DNA of 64,000 nt from contig JAUJEA010000001.1 in the NCBI GenBank assembly GCA_030442035.1, positions 1,333,559 through 1,397,558 on the forward strand, read 5' to 3'. Numbering within the stretch: position 1 is the stretch's first letter; the number at the start of each line of letters is the position of its first letter. This document shows positions 63,611 through 64,000 of this stretch, in pieces. The notes beneath the pieces are model-generated. The model was not told the DNA's origin. It did not search any database and saw nothing but the letters and a program-made list of their open reading frames with translations. Origin of the DNA: Splendidivirga corallicola. GTDB taxonomy: Bacteria; Bacteroidota; Bacteroidia; Cytophagales; Cyclobacteriaceae. The translations under genes were made by a program, and so were the position numbers.

Positions 63611-64000
63611 ATGATACGAAGAATTATTTTGATCGGTATTTTATGTGCTACGATGCCCATTATGAGCCATGCACAAAAAGGAGATTGGGTAAAAGGATCT
63701 GTTACTTTTTATGATAATAAAACTTTCAACGCACTTCTAAAATTTGAAAGAAAGCCAAAAGGAGAAACTCTTCATGTTTATGATGGAAAAGAAACAATGA
63801 CATTCTCCAGCAAGGATATTATTTCATTCAGTTACTTTGATAAAACGGTTAATAATACAAGAACCTTTGTTTCAGTTCCTATAAGATCTGATTACAAGAG
63901 AGAGGCCTTTAATATGTTTCTTGAAATGTGCTATCAAGGTTCAAAAGTTTCCGTATTAAGTAGAACCACGACACCCTTACCAGGATCACCTGGTGGAAAC
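63611..64000 (+). CDS. Exported hypothetical protein (C-terminus cut by window edge)
   Basis: Starting at ATG 63611, 130 residues are visible before the right edge. A signal peptide (MIRRIILIGILCATMPIMSHAQ, in two parts MIRRIILIGILCATM and PIMSHAQ) is cleaved near residue 22, then the sequence GDWVKGSVTFYDNKTFNALLKFE and TMTFSSKDIISFSYFDK suggests a beta-rich protein with strand repeats, a common kind of Bacteroidota exported protein. I cannot assign a family from this portion. It is divergent from the lipoprotein gene. Confidence 0.75.
   Translation, partial: MIRRIILIGILCATMPIMSHAQKGDWVKGSVTFYDNKTFNALLKFERKPKGETLHVYDGKETMTFSSKDIISFSYFDKTVNNTRTFVSVPIRSDYKREAFNMFLEMCYQGSKVSVLSRTTTPLPGSPGGN

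Noticed and set aside
1-64000. tRNA, rRNA, CRISPR, insertion sequence or prophage
   Set aside because: I looked for acceptor/T-loop signatures, spaced direct repeats, transposase motifs and phage genes by eye and found none; a tRNAscan or CRISPR finder run could still show a missed short element.

Overview
The window is chromosomal DNA of a Bacteroidota member, most likely an aerobic Cytophagales-type bacterium. This rests on a SusC/SusD pair, three DUF2723 proteins, DUF4407, DUF3108, DUF547, DUF2461 and PdeM family proteins, several promoters of the TTTG / TAnnTTTG type, the near absence of Shine-Dalgarno sequences, and low G+C. I see no tRNA, rRNA, CRISPR array, insertion sequence or prophage. 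Most of the window is ordinary core genome; accessory-looking islands lie at about 22-26 kb, 32-36 kb and 53-63 kb.

Layout. 0-2.5 kb (minus): a diheme cytochrome-c peroxidase overlapping a membrane sensor kinase cut by the left edge. 2.9-5.7 kb (minus): rplM-rpsI-rpsB-tsf, with a promoter, an internal hairpin and an end terminator. 5.8-12.5 kb (minus): a pseudouridine synthase, a small protein, a likely operon of DUF3108 protein, TlpA-like thioredoxin, PhoB-like regulator and PhoR-like kinase, and a membrane-anchored metalloprotease. 12.9-17.3 kb: recA, a lone MacB/FtsX permease (minus), queA and ispD, each gene group closed by a clear hairpin. 17.3-26.6 kb (minus): susD, susC, a DUF2723 membrane protein and a glycosidase-like lipoprotein. 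27-31.9 kb: DUF2461, a short-chain dehydrogenase, a small STAS-like protein, pdeM and a secreted M14 carboxypeptidase.

31.9-36.2 kb is AT-rich: a LytTR DNA-binding protein, a 48-residue membrane peptide, a polytopic membrane protein, DUF4407 and a small exported protein. 36.4-41.2 kb (minus): penicillin acylase family protein, lepB, and a PadR regulator overlapping a degenerate M23-type membrane protein. Then DUF547 and sucD on plus; pheT, a coiled-coil protein, zapA and rny on minus; DUF1684, radC and rpsT on minus; a phospholipase C-like protein on plus; ettA on minus; and a small acidic DUF2795 protein on plus with an unusually strong Shine-Dalgarno.

53.6-64 kb: an intergenic block with palindromic repeats, a diheme cytochrome paired with a frameshifted parallel beta-helix protein, two tandem DUF2723 proteins, a small lipoprotein, and a secreted protein running off the right edge.

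The least explained items are the three DUF2723 paralogues, the LytTR / membrane-protein module with a perfect 14-bp palindrome upstream, the PadR / pseudo-M23 pair with a perfect 10-bp inverted repeat at its start, the cytochrome / beta-helix pair with its frameshift, and the intergenic repeats built on a TCAGG/GGTGTC core. None of these is proved here to be a new system.
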